Of a DNA stretch of 58,372 nucleotides, positions 34,435 through 42,688 are shown piece after piece (position 1 is the stretch's first letter; each line of letters opens with the position of its first letter). The translations under genes were made by a program, and so were the position numbers. This DNA comes from CAWDLX01 sp046728155. Lineage in GTDB: Bacteria; Actinomycetota; Actinomycetes; Mycobacteriales; Micromonosporaceae. The notes beneath the pieces were generated by a model, which saw only the letters and a list, made by a program, of their open reading frames with translations, did not search any database and was not told where the DNA came from. The stretch is from the NCBI GenBank assembly GCA_046728155.1, contig JBKPDY010000030.1, positions 1 through 58,372 of the forward strand, given 5' to 3'.

Positions 34435-35160
34435 TCAGTCCCCGGTCGTCACCGCGTCCGCCGCCGAGGTCGGCGGCCGGCGACCTGCCCGCCGCATCGC
34501 CCGTGGCGTTACCGCCCACTGCAGCAGTGCGAGCAGAGCCTCGGCCAGTAGGCACAGGGCGATGACGACGAGCCCGCCGGCGATGACCTGACCCCCGCCC
34601 GCGGCGAGTCCCAGCCCGAAGCCGAGGCTGATGACGGCGCCGAGCCCGCCCCCGCCGACCAGGGTGGCCAGGGTGCCCGTCGCGACCACCTGTACGACAG
34701 CCGTACGCAGGCCCGCGGCCAGGTACGGCACGGCGAGCGGCAGTTCGACCCGCCCGACGAGCTGCCACCCCGACATGCCCATGCCCAGTGCGGCGTCCCG
34801 CACGTCCGGGTCGACCTCACGCATGCCAAGGTAGGCATTGGCCAACAGCGGCGGCACCGCGAAGACGGCGAGGGCGAGCACGATCGGGAGAGTGCCGGCG
34901 CCGATGACGGTGAGCGGAAGGATCGTCAACAGCGACACCGTCGGGATCCCCCGTGTGACGTTCGCGACCGCGACGACGAAGGCGCCGCCCCGCCGGATGT
35001 GACCGAGCCATATCCCGACCGGCCAGGCCACGACGAGTCCTAACAGGACAGCCATCGCCGAGAAGAAGAGATGCTCCCAGGTACGGGCCAGAATGCCGTC
35101 CGGATTGGTCCAGTTCAACGGATCGTTGAGCCAGACGAAAGCCTGCTGTACGAGGTTCAC
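34435..35160 (-). CDS. Betaine/choline-type ABC permease
   Basis: A 241-residue permease with about six helices and the binding-protein-dependent transport motif GMSGWQLVGRVELPLAVPYLAAGLR (EAA loop). The GTG at 35160 overlaps the stop of the other permease as GTGA. OpuBB/ProW-like: paired permeases import glycine betaine, choline or related osmolytes. Confidence 0.9.
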   Translation of the reverse strand: MNLVQQAFVWLNDPLNWTNPDGILARTWEHLFFSAMAVLLGLVVAWPVGIWLGHIRRGGAFVVAVANVTRGIPTVSLLTILPLTVIGAGTLPIVLALAVFAVPPLLANAYLGMREVDPDVRDAALGMGMSGWQLVGRVELPLAVPYLAAGLRTAVVQVVATGTLATLVGGGGLGAVISLGFGLGLAAGGGQVIAGGLVVIALCLLAEALLALLQWAVTPRAMRRAGRRPPTSAADAVTTGD

Positions 35161-35858
35161 GAGGCCGCCCTCCGCCGCGCCCATGGCATCGCGAGGCGCC
35201 CCAGCCCGAGGAGGATCAGGTCGAACGCGAAGGCGAGCGTGAGACATCCGATCGTCCCGGCCATGATGGCCGGTTTGTAGAAGTTGTCGTTGAAGCCGTT
35301 CAGGATGATCGTGCCGAAGCCGCCGTACCCGATCTGGTAGCCCACCGTGATGAGCGCGACGGTCGACACGGTCGCGATGCGGAGACCCGTGATGATGCCG
35401 GGCAGCGCCAGCGGTAGCTCCATCCGCCAGAGCATGCGGGCGGGCCCGTACCCCATGCCTCTGGCGGCGTCGAGCACGTCATCGGGCACCTGGTTGAGTC
35501 CGGTGATCGCGTTTCGGACGATGGCGAGCAGCGCGTACACGGTCAACGCCACCAAAGCGGTGGTGAAGCTGAGGCCCAGTGTCGGTCCGAGAATCGCGAA
35601 CAGAGCGAGCGACGGGATGGTGTACAACACGCCGGACACGGCCAGGATCGGGCCGGTCAGCCAGCGCAGCTTGTACGCGACGATCGCGAGCGGTACGCCG
35701 ACGAGCGCGGCGATGCCCACAGTGGATAGGGTCAGCTCCACGTGCTGCTGCAGCGCGGTGGTGAGAGAGTCGATGTTATGCCGGATGTACTGCCAGGAGA
35801 ACCACGGGTTACGCGGATCGGCGTCCGCCGGTGACGCCCAACCGACCAGAGGGGACAC
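35157..35858 (-). CDS. Betaine/choline-type ABC permease
   Basis: A 233-residue second permease with the EAA-loop motif GMGYGPARMLWRMELPLALPGI and six predicted helices. The GTG start at 35858 has no clear ribosome binding site and stands two bases from the start of the divergent ATPase gene, so its transcript may be leaderless. It heads the leftward permease-permease-binding protein operon. Confidence 0.88.
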   Translation of the reverse strand: MSPLVGWASPADADPRNPWFSWQYIRHNIDSLTTALQQHVELTLSTVGIAALVGVPLAIVAYKLRWLTGPILAVSGVLYTIPSLALFAILGPTLGLSFTTALVALTVYALLAIVRNAITGLNQVPDDVLDAARGMGYGPARMLWRMELPLALPGIITGLRIATVSTVALITVGYQIGYGGFGTIILNGFNDNFYKPAIMAGTIGCLTLAFAFDLILLGLGRLAMPWARRRAAS

Positions 35859-35860
35859 AG

Positions 35861-36898
35861 GTGAACGCTACCGCCGGCGAGAACGGCTCGCAGACCGCGG
35901 GGCTCGCTGACGCCCGCTCCCCTGGCTCGCCCCATGTCGAAGCCATCCGCCTCGACCGGGTTCGCAAGGTGTATCCGGATGGGACGGTCGCGGTCGGTGA
36001 GCTCACCCTTGACATACCGGCCGGAGAGCTCGTGGTGCTGGTCGGGCCGTCGGGCTGCGGCAAGTCCACCATCCTCCGCATGGTCAACCGGCTGGTCGAA
36101 CCCACCGCCGGGCGGATCCTGGTCGGGAACGAGGATGTGACGCACGCCGATCCCGTCCGGCTGCGGCGGCGGATGGGCTACGTCATCCAGCACGTCGGGC
36201 TTTTTCCGCATCTGACCGTGCGGGAGAACGTCGCGACGGTACCGCGGCTGCTCGGCTGGTCGCGGGCGCGAGTTGAGTCCAGAGTGGACGAACTGCTCGA
36301 CCTGGTCGGACTGGATGTCTCCCGGTACGCCAAGCGGTATCCGAACGAGCTCTCCGGCGGTCAGCGGCAACGGGTCGGAGTGGCCCGCGCTCTCGCCGCC
36401 GATCCGGTGGTGCTCCTGATGGACGAGCCGTTCTCCGCCGTGGACCCGATCGCCCGGGCCAGACTGCAGGAGGAGTTCCTCCGACTGCAGGAGCGAGTCG
36501 GCAAGACCATCATCTTCGTGACGCATGACGTCGACGAGGCCGTGCGGCTGGGCGACCGGATCGCGGTCTTCTCCGACGGCGGGAAGCTGGAGCAGTACGC
36601 GCGGCCGGCCGACCTGCTGGCGAAGCCGGCCAACGCGTTCGTCGCCGAGTTCGTCGGCCAGGACCGGGGCATCAAGCGGTTGAGCGTGACTCCGCTTCCG
36701 TCCAATTTGGAGCCTGTACCACTGTCCGGTGTGGACGGTATGGCGACCGTGGACGCCGACGCCACGCTACGAGATGCTCTTGCCGCGTTGCTCGCTTCTG
36801 ACTCGCCACTCGTGGCCGTACGTGGGCCGGACGGCGTGGTCAAGGGTGTGCTGTCGGCGACCACGTTGCTGACGGTTGCCCGGACAGTTTCCGCCTGA
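35861..36898 (+). CDS. Betaine/choline-type ABC ATPase (OpuBA/ProV-like)
   Basis: A 345-residue ATPase with Walker A GPSGCGKST, signature LSGGQRQR, Walker B VVLLMDEPFSAVD and the H-loop THDVDEA. The C-terminal 60 residues look like one CBS-type half-module (DATLRDALAALLASDSPLVA), which in this family senses ionic strength. GTG 35861 follows AGAGGGGA. The first 30 residues are coded by repeat-like DNA (GGCTCGCTGACGCCCGCTCC), so the N-terminus may have been extended by a small insertion. Divergent from its permeases. Confidence 0.9.
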   Translation: MNATAGENGSQTAGLADARSPGSPHVEAIRLDRVRKVYPDGTVAVGELTLDIPAGELVVLVGPSGCGKSTILRMVNRLVEPTAGRILVGNEDVTHADPVRLRRRMGYVIQHVGLFPHLTVRENVATVPRLLGWSRARVESRVDELLDLVGLDVSRYAKRYPNELSGGQRQRVGVARALAADPVVLLMDEPFSAVDPIARARLQEEFLRLQERVGKTIIFVTHDVDEAVRLGDRIAVFSDGGKLEQYARPADLLAKPANAFVAEFVGQDRGIKRLSVTPLPSNLEPVPLSGVDGMATVDADATLRDALAALLASDSPLVAVRGPDGVVKGVLSATTLLTVARTVSA

Positions 36899-36907
36899 GC
36901 GTTTCAG

Positions 36908-37945
36908 TCAACGGTGGTCGGTCAGTTCGGCATGGTGGTCGGCGCCCTCGTGGGCCTGCGGGTCGGCATGCACGATGGCGGCGGTCAGGCGTGGTACGGC
37001 GTGGATCAGCCGATGTTCGGCGTCGACCGCGATCGCGTGTGCCGCAACGACACTGAGCTCGTCGTCGACGACGATGTCGCACTCGGCCCGCAGCTTGTGC
37101 CCGATCCAGCGCAGCCGAACCGAGCCGAGCTCGCGTACGCCGTCCGTGCCAAGCAGCGTCTGCTCGACCTTGTCTACAATGGATGGATCCACCGCGTCCA
37201 TCAGGCGTCGGTAGACCTCGCGGGCGGCGTCGCGAAGCACGGTCAGGATGGCGACGGTGATGACGAGGCCGATGACCGGATCGGCCCAACCCCAGCCCAG
37301 CGCTACGCCGCCCGCACCGAGCAGGACGGCGAGGGACGTATAGCCGTCCGTCCGGGCGTGCAGTCCGTCCGCGACGAGAGCGGCCGAGCCGATCTGCCTT
37401 CCGACCCGGATCCGCAGCTGCGCCACCGACTCGTTTCCGGCGAAGCCGAGAACCGCGGCGACTGCGACGACGGCGAGATGCGACACCGATGCGGGGTGCA
37501 TGAGGCGATTGATCGCGGCCCAGCCGGCGGCCACGGCCGAGGCCCCGATGACAATGACAATGACGATGCCGGCCAGATCCTCGGCCCGGCCGTAGCCGTA
37601 CGTGTAGCGGCGGGTAGGTGGCCGGCGTCCGACCAGGAAGGCGAGCCCCAGCGGTACGGCGGTGAGGGCGTCCGCAACGTTGTGCAGGGTGTCGCCCAGC
37701 AACGCTACGGAGCCCGACCACGCGACGACGGCGGCCTGCAGCGCCGCCGTGACACTGAGGATGACCAACGAGACCCACAGTGCCCGCACGCCGTAACGGC
37801 TCGTCTCCAGCTCGGCGTCCACCTTGTCGGCCGGATCGTGCGAATGCCGTGTGGTGAGGTGGCGGAGCCGGTCGATCAGACCATTCTCCCCATGATGGTG
37901 GTGACCGAGCTCGTGCTCGTGCGCGCCGCTCTCCATCCGAATCAT
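36908..37945 (-). CDS. Cation diffusion facilitator (zinc/divalent metal exporter)
   Basis: A 345-residue CDF protein: histidine-rich cytoplasmic N-terminus (HEHELGHHHHGE), six helices with metal motifs GDTLHNVAD (helix 2) and DGLHARTDG (helix 5), and a C-terminal ferredoxin-like cytoplasmic domain (from about residue 255). It should export Zn2+, Co2+ or a similar ion in exchange for protons. Starts divergently from the MOSC gene, 38 bases away. Confidence 0.93.
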   Translation of the reverse strand: MIRMESGAHEHELGHHHHGENGLIDRLRHLTTRHSHDPADKVDAELETSRYGVRALWVSLVILSVTAALQAAVVAWSGSVALLGDTLHNVADALTAVPLGLAFLVGRRPPTRRYTYGYGRAEDLAGIVIVIVIGASAVAAGWAAINRLMHPASVSHLAVVAVAAVLGFAGNESVAQLRIRVGRQIGSAALVADGLHARTDGYTSLAVLLGAGGVALGWGWADPVIGLVITVAILTVLRDAAREVYRRLMDAVDPSIVDKVEQTLLGTDGVRELGSVRLRWIGHKLRAECDIVVDDELSVVAAHAIAVDAEHRLIHAVPRLTAAIVHADPQAHEGADHHAELTDHR

Positions 37946-37983
37946 GGTGCCGTGGCCGCCGCCGATATGCGAGGGTAACGACC

Positions 37984-38793
37984 ATGCGCGTCGCGGCCTT
38001 GCACACCTACCCGGTCAAGGGATGCCATCGCGTTGACCACGATCGTGCGTACGTGCAGCCGTGGGGGTTCACCGGCGACCGTCGGTGGCTGATCATCGAC
38101 GAGGACGGGGTAGCCATCACGCAGCGCGACATGCCCGGGCTGACGGCGTTCTTCCCGCGGGTGATCGACCGTGGTCTCCTGCTCCGGATGGCCGGCCGGG
38201 AGGACCTCGCGGTAGCCGAACCGCACGACGGGAGGCTCGCCGCCGTTTCCGTCTGGGACTGGCGGGGTAAGGCCGCGCTGGCCGGCTCGGACGCGGACGC
38301 GTGGCTCTCGTCCGCGTTCGACCGCAAGCTGCGGCTGGTCTGGCTGCACGACACGGGTCAGCGTGCGGTCGAGCCCGAGTCGGCCAGGCCGGGCGACACC
38401 ATGGGATTCCAGGACGAGTTCCCGGTGTCGCTGGCCAATCTGGGGTCGCTCGCCGCCCTCAATGACCTGATCGCGGAGTCCGGATCGGCCGAGGGTCCCT
38501 TGCCGGTCACCCGGTTCCGGCCCAACATCGTCCTCGCCGATGCGCCTGCCTGGATCGAGGACTCCTGGAACGGCGGCCGCATCCGAGTGGGAGAAGTCAC
38601 GTTCCGGGTGGCGCGTGGGTGCGGCCGGTGTGTCGTCACCACCACCGACCAGGAGACGGGCGAACGCGGGCACGAGCCGCTGGTGAGCCTCGGCCGCCAT
38701 CGCAATCTGGACCGACGGCTGTTGTTCTCGGCTCACCTCATCCCCGACGGGTCGGGGACCGTACGCGTGGGTGACGCCGTCGAGCCGGCCTGA
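37984..38793 (+). CDS. MOSC domain protein
   Basis: A 269-residue protein with an N-terminal beta-barrel (LHTYPVKGCHRVDHDRAYV, GFTGDRRWLIID) and a C-terminal MOSC domain. The conserved cysteine is in RGCGRCVVTTTDQETG, and the RFRPNIVL motif is typical. MOSC proteins bind the molybdenum cofactor or transfer sulfur, as in the mARC family. It stands convergent with the MarR-GNAT gene, stop codons touching. Confidence 0.9.
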   Translation: MRVAALHTYPVKGCHRVDHDRAYVQPWGFTGDRRWLIIDEDGVAITQRDMPGLTAFFPRVIDRGLLLRMAGREDLAVAEPHDGRLAAVSVWDWRGKAALAGSDADAWLSSAFDRKLRLVWLHDTGQRAVEPESARPGDTMGFQDEFPVSLANLGSLAALNDLIAESGSAEGPLPVTRFRPNIVLADAPAWIEDSWNGGRIRVGEVTFRVARGCGRCVVTTTDQETGERGHEPLVSLGRHRNLDRRLLFSAHLIPDGSGTVRVGDAVEPA

Positions 38794-39714
38794 TCAGAGC
38801 TCACGTTCCCAGACCTGGCCCACCAGATCCTGTCCGAAGGAGTGGTGCTTCTCGGAGCTGGTGAGCACGAAACCGGCCCGTTCGTAGATGCGGATCGCGT
38901 CCCGCAGCACGCTGTTGGTCCATAGCCGCATCCGCCGGTACTTCGCCGCCCGCGCGAACCGGAGGCACTCGTCGACCAGTCGAGTGCCGATGCCCAATCC
39001 CCGCGCTGACGGGTCGACCAGCAACAGGCGCAGCTGCGCGGTCTCGTCGCCGTACCGCACGCAGAACACACAGCCGACCGCCGAGCCATCTACCTCCGCG
39101 ATCCACGCGGCCTCACGCCCGCGGTCACGATTCGTCGCGTACTCACCGACAATCGAGGCGACCAATGCCTCGTACGACTCGTCCCAGCCGTACTCGTCGG
39201 CATACACGAGGGCGTTGGCCCGCACGACCCAACCGAGATCGCCGGGCCGCGGCGCGCGCAGGACGACCAGGTCGGGCTGTGCCCGGCGGCCGAGCACCTG
39301 CTGGATCGTCTCCATTGCACGGAGCAGCCGATCCTGGTCGGTATCGCTCAACGCACCCAGAAACGCGTTCGCACGGCGGTCGGAGAGCCGGTTGAGCTGC
39401 GCGAAGGCCCGTCTCCCGGTCGCGGTGAGCGCCACCTCCCGGCGTCGACCGTCCACATCCGACACACGTAGCGCGGTCAGCCCGTCGGACTCGAACCGAC
39501 GCAGGATCCGGCTGAGATAACCGGCGTCAACGTCGAGGTCGTGCCGGAGTTCGGCGACCGCCGATGTCCCGCGGTGGGCGAGTTCGTAGAGGATCCGCGC
39601 CTCGGTGAGGTTGTACGGCGTATCGAGCAGTCCGCTACGTAGGGCGCCGACCGCGTCGGTGTAGAACCGGTCGAACCTCCGCAGCGCGGCGACGCGCTCC
39701 TTCGCCACCGTCAT
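38794..39714 (-). CDS. MarR-type regulator fused to GNAT acetyltransferase
   Basis: A 306-residue fusion. Residues 1-145 are a MarR winged helix (YNLTEARILYELAHRG, DAGYLSRILRRFESDGL). Residues 155-306 are a GNAT domain with the acetyl-CoA loop LRLLLVDPSARGLGIGTRLVDECL and YERAGFVLTSSEKHHSFG. Such fusions are known in bacteria; regulation may sense small amines or acyl-CoA. A palindromic site just upstream suggests autoregulation. Confidence 0.93.
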   Translation of the reverse strand: MTVAKERVAALRRFDRFYTDAVGALRSGLLDTPYNLTEARILYELAHRGTSAVAELRHDLDVDAGYLSRILRRFESDGLTALRVSDVDGRRREVALTATGRRAFAQLNRLSDRRANAFLGALSDTDQDRLLRAMETIQQVLGRRAQPDLVVLRAPRPGDLGWVVRANALVYADEYGWDESYEALVASIVGEYATNRDRGREAAWIAEVDGSAVGCVFCVRYGDETAQLRLLLVDPSARGLGIGTRLVDECLRFARAAKYRRMRLWTNSVLRDAIRIYERAGFVLTSSEKHHSFGQDLVGQVWEREL

Positions 39715-39734
39715 TGACCAAGCCTATCAGATCG

Positions 39735-39747
39735 TTGCCTCAGTCAA
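39735..39747 (-). promoter_or_regulatory. Candidate MarR operator
   Basis: TTGCCTCAGTCAA, an imperfect 13-bp palindrome (five of six pairs), lies 21 bases upstream of the MarR-GNAT start. On the coding strand it contains TTGACT, a possible -35 element. The spacing fits autorepression. No experimental support. Confidence 0.35.
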
Positions 39748-39813
39748 ATATCTCGTGAGTGAGGATCTCGACATAGCGCACGCGTCCAGGGTGGTCGACA
39801 TTTCGGTGCGTTC

Positions 39814-39883
39814 GCCAAGATCAGAGTCTCGGTACCCGGAGCGACGCGTGGTGTCGCTCTTGATACACCGACGGCGATCTTGG
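39814..39883. repeat. Palindromic module repeat, copy 3 (degenerate)
   Basis: The two arms begin GCCAAGATCAGAGTCTCGG (39814) and end CGACGGCGATCTTGGC (39883), separated around GCGTGGT; they are imperfect reverse complements and resemble the AAGATCG...ACGACGC arms at 124-189 and 53451-53517. It lies in the 456-base gap between the MarR-GNAT gene and the tRNA, next to the gene remnant at 40047-40154. The rest of this gap holds nothing recognised. Confidence 0.6.
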
Positions 39884-40046
39884 CCCCGGGCCGGCACGTG
39901 GATGGGACGCCGAAGAACCGGCCACTACCGCCACGTGCGGGCGATCGCGCGGGTGTTGAGAATCCGCGCGTACCGAAGATCCTCAGCTCGCATATAGAAA
40001 CGGATCTTGCCGCAGATCGAATGGCAAATGCTCGCAGAACGAAAGG

Positions 40047-40154
40047 CTGGGGGACGACTTCGTCGTCGGTATCGTGCTGTACACGGGCAACTCAACGCTG
40101 CCCTTCGGCACCAAGTTGCGAGCGGTTCCAGTTAGCGCGCTGCGACAGCTCTAG
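40047..40154 (+). pseudogene. C-terminal remnant of a DUF4143 AAA-ATPase
   Basis: Thirty-five codons read LGDDFVVGIVLYTGNSTLPF and GTKLRAVPVSALRQL to a TAG. This matches the conserved C-terminal end of AAA-family ATPases with a DUF4143 domain (usual ending ...VLYTG-x(3)-LPFGD-x-L-x-A-x-P-x-SALW). Upstream no start codon, ribosome site or ATPase core remains, so it is a fragment. It is next to a tRNA gene and the repeat at 39814. Confidence 0.6.
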
Positions 40155-40170
40155 GTGCCGGCGGGCAGAG

Positions 40171-40245
40171 TGGGGTCGGTGAGACTCGAACTCACACTGT
40201 CGCGGACCTAAACCGCGGGCCTCCTGCCAATTGGGCTACGACCCC
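40171..40245 (-). tRNA. tRNA with UAG anticodon (Leu CUA by code) but short variable loop
   Basis: The cloverleaf is complete on the minus strand: acceptor GGGGTCG/CGACCCC, T-arm GTGAG-TTCGAGT-CTCAC, anticodon stem CGCGG/CCGCG with loop TTTAGGT (anticodon TAG), and discriminator A. The D stem is only three pairs. The variable loop is five bases (ACAGT), so this is a class I tRNA, whereas bacterial tRNA-Leu is class II with a long arm. CCA is not encoded. The charged amino acid cannot be told; leucine is only what the anticodon implies. Confidence 0.85.
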
Positions 40246-40302
40246 GTCAACGACAGCTTAGCCGGCGGCAAGCGAGACCCCGAAAGCCCGCGGCCACCCG
40301 TA

Positions 40303-40770
40303 TCAATCGATGCCGAGCTCCTTGCGCAGCTTGGCCACGTGCCCTTTCGCTTTGACGTTGTACATGGCGTTCTCGATCCGGCCGTCCGAGTCGATCACGA
40401 AAGTCGACCGGATCACCCCCACGGTCGTACGGCCGTAGTTCTGCTTCTCTCCGTACGCGCCGTAGGCCGACAGCACGGTTTTGTTCGGGTCGCTGACGAG
40501 GGGAAATGTCAGGCCGTCGCGCTCGGCGAACTGGGCCAGCTTCGCCGGGGAGTCGGGCGAGATGCCGATCACCTCGATCCCCCGGGCGTGCAGGGACGAC
40601 AGCGAGTCCCTGAAGTCGCACGCCTGCGTGGTGCAGCCCGGTGTCATCGCGGCCGGGTAAGCGTAGAGGACCACTCGGCGGCCCTTGAAGTCCGACAGGC
40701 TCAGGCTCTGCCCGGTATCCGTGGTGAGGGTGAAGTCGGGAGCGACATCGCCTAGCTGCAGTCGAGGCAT
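40303..40770 (-). CDS. bcp: Thioredoxin-dependent peroxiredoxin Bcp (PrxQ-type)
   Basis: A 155-residue peroxiredoxin with both cysteines of the PrxQ/Bcp type in MTPGCTTQACDFRD; the first is peroxidatic. GDVAPDFTLTTDTG and FPLVSDPNKTV are typical. It reduces hydroperoxides with thioredoxin. Its stop lies 57 bases from the tRNA on the same strand. Confidence 0.95.
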   Translation of the reverse strand: MPRLQLGDVAPDFTLTTDTGQSLSLSDFKGRRVVLYAYPAAMTPGCTTQACDFRDSLSSLHARGIEVIGISPDSPAKLAQFAERDGLTFPLVSDPNKTVLSAYGAYGEKQNYGRTTVGVIRSTFVIDSDGRIENAMYNVKAKGHVAKLRKELGID

Positions 40771-40795
40771 AGCCCGACCCTAGCGCCCGCACGGT

Positions 40796-41527
40796 TCAGG
40801 ACGCGGCGTCAACCGCGGCTCTGACGTTGTCCGCGGTCGGGGTTTGTACGACCTTGCCGGCGACGTACACCGTCGGGGTCGCTTGGACCCCACGTTGCAG
40901 CGCGAGTGCGGTGACCTGGTTGACCCAACCCGCGTACTTCTGCCCTCGTACGCACTGGGCGAACTCCGGCGTGTTGATCCCGGCGCTACCAGCGATGTCG
41001 ATGAGCTCGTCGTCGGTGAGGCCTGCGCTCCCCTCGGCCGGCTGGTTGGCGTACAAGGCCTGCCCGTACGCCTTGACTTTGTTGCCGGGAGCGTCGGCGG
41101 CACACCCGAGCGAGGACGCGGCGCGGGTGGAGTATCGAGTGGTGGAGCTGCCGTCCAGGAAGTTGAGCGGATGCCAGATCAATTTGATCTTGTGCGCGGC
41201 GAGCATCTGGTCCAGGGTCGGGGTGACCGTCGTCTCGAAGTCCTTGCAGCGGGGGCACATCAGATCGAGGTAGACCTCGACCGTGACCGGGCCGTCGCCG
41301 GCGACCGCGAGGCCGGCGTTGGTGCCGCCGTCGTTCGTCGTCCCGGCCGGGATGGCGGTCGTATTCTGCTGCTGGGATTCGTACACGGCGAAGCCGATCA
41401 AGCCGGCAATGATCAGGAGGGCGACGGCGCCGATAGTGATCCACCGGTTGCGTCGTTGCCGGCGCTCCTTCATGAGCTGTTCCCGGACGACCCGGGACGC
41501 TCGCTTCGTCTGCGCCCGCCGGCTCAT
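40796..41527 (-). CDS. Membrane-anchored DsbA-like thioredoxin-fold protein
   Basis: A 243-residue protein with a basic cytoplasmic N-terminus, one membrane anchor (about 28-48) and an extracytoplasmic thioredoxin fold with the active site CPRC (VYLDLMCPRCKDFE) and the cis-proline region GVQATPTVYVAG. Two further cysteines (LGCAAD, AQCVRG) may form a second disulfide. It probably makes or isomerises disulfides in exported proteins. Coupled by an ATGA overlap to the MauE-like gene, which may recycle its electrons. Confidence 0.9.
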   Translation of the reverse strand: MSRRAQTKRASRVVREQLMKERRQRRNRWITIGAVALLIIAGLIGFAVYESQQQNTTAIPAGTTNDGGTNAGLAVAGDGPVTVEVYLDLMCPRCKDFETTVTPTLDQMLAAHKIKLIWHPLNFLDGSSTTRYSTRAASSLGCAADAPGNKVKAYGQALYANQPAEGSAGLTDDELIDIAGSAGINTPEFAQCVRGQKYAGWVNQVTALALQRGVQATPTVYVAGKVVQTPTADNVRAAVDAAS

Positions 41528-42027
41528 GCCGCCGCCCCCGCCTGATCGAGTAGCCGCGAATCCAGCGAGAGTCGGGTCCGGGGAAAGACGACGAGGAAGC
41601 CCGTCACGAGCAGCAACGCTATGTCACGACCAATCTCTCCCGCGTACTGCGGCCGCTGGTCACCCGTTAGGTCACCGCCTGTTCCGAAACATCCGCAGTC
41701 GATGCGTAGCCCGCGGGCCCACACCGACGCGATGGCAGCTATGTAGACGACAAAGAGCAGGGCCGAGGCGACAGCGGCGACCCGGGTGGCCAACCCCACG
41801 ACGAGCAGCAGGCCGAGCGCAATCTCGAGGAACGGCAGTACCGCCCCCACGAACATCGACGCATCGTACGGGAGGATGCGGTAGGCGACGACCGATCGCC
41901 CACTCGCGGTGAGATCGCCGACCTTGAGTGCGCCCGCGGCGATCCACACCCCACCCACGCCGAGCCGGGCCACCAGGCCCAGCGACGGTCGTACCACGTC
42001 CCACCCCATGTTCTTCAGGCTCACCAC
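41524..42027 (-). CDS. MauE/DoxX-type membrane redox protein
   Basis: A 167-residue protein with four helices. The conserved cysteine motif RIDCGCFG lies in a loop, as in MauE-family proteins that pass electrons to periplasmic thiol proteins. The GTG at 42027 was used; ATG 42012 is an alternative. It lies 7 bases behind the sigma factor gene and overlaps the DsbA-like gene, so sigma factor, MauE and DsbA are likely one operon. Confidence 0.87.
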   Translation of the reverse strand: MVSLKNMGWDVVRPSLGLVARLGVGGVWIAAGALKVGDLTASGRSVVAYRILPYDASMFVGAVLPFLEIALGLLLVVGLATRVAAVASALLFVVYIAAIASVWARGLRIDCGCFGTGGDLTGDQRPQYAGEIGRDIALLLVTGFLVVFPRTRLSLDSRLLDQAGAAA

Positions 42028-42034
42028 CAGCTGA

Positions 42035-42604
42035 TCAGACAGCGAGAGTTCGCTGTACCTCGGCCAGGAGAACGCTACGAGCGCGGGCGACCCTCGACCG
42101 GATCGTGCCGATAGGAACCCCTAGTGAGCGGGCCGACTCCTCGTACGAGAGACCGAGCACCTGCGTCAGGACGAAGGCCTCCCGCTGGTCCGGCCCGAGC
42201 CGACGGAGCAGCTCAGCCGAAGTGATCGTCGCGGAGAGGTCGACCGGCTCGGACTCCGGCCGCGGCTGCACCAGCGCGACCCTCGCGGCCAGCCGGCGGC
42301 TGCGGACGGCGGCCCGGATGTGATCGGCACAGGTCCGGCGGGCGACGGCGAGCAGCCAGGTGCGGGCAGCGGCCCGGGCGTCGAATGTCGGCAGGGCGCG
42401 GAATGCACGAAGATACGTCTCCTGCGTCAGGTCGTCCGCGGCACCGGGGTCCACGAGTGCGGCGACGAAGCGCCAGACCTCCGCCTGGGTCGCCCGGATG
42501 AACGCCGCCGCGGCGATCGGGTCACCCGTCCTGGCGTCGATGGCCAATGTGGTGATCTCGTCGATCGCGGGCCGGTCGCTGTCGTCTGGAGCACCGATGC
42601 CCAC
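42035..42604 (-). CDS. sigC: ECF sigma factor, SigC-like
   Basis: A 189-residue ECF sigma factor. Region 2 shows AFIRATQAEVWRFVAALVD and DDLTQETYLRAFRALP; region 4 shows GLSYEESARSLGVPIGTIRS. These match M. tuberculosis SigC closely, including the TWLLAVARR segment. SigC has been linked to copper acquisition in M. tuberculosis. Here it lies opposite a zinc-finger anti-sigma gene and near copCD. GTG start, 84 bases from the ATG chosen for the anti-sigma gene. Confidence 0.87.
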   Translation of the reverse strand: MGIGAPDDSDRPAIDEITTLAIDARTGDPIAAAAFIRATQAEVWRFVAALVDPGAADDLTQETYLRAFRALPTFDARAAARTWLLAVARRTCADHIRAAVRSRRLAARVALVQPRPESEPVDLSATITSAELLRRLGPDQREAFVLTQVLGLSYEESARSLGVPIGTIRSRVARARSVLLAEVQRTLAV

Positions 42605-42688
42605 GGCGCCAGAGCCTAACCCTAGGTTGTGAGCAGTCCGCAGACGGGTCGCTGGAACTTGCACGCGTCCCGGGCCGACTATGACCGC

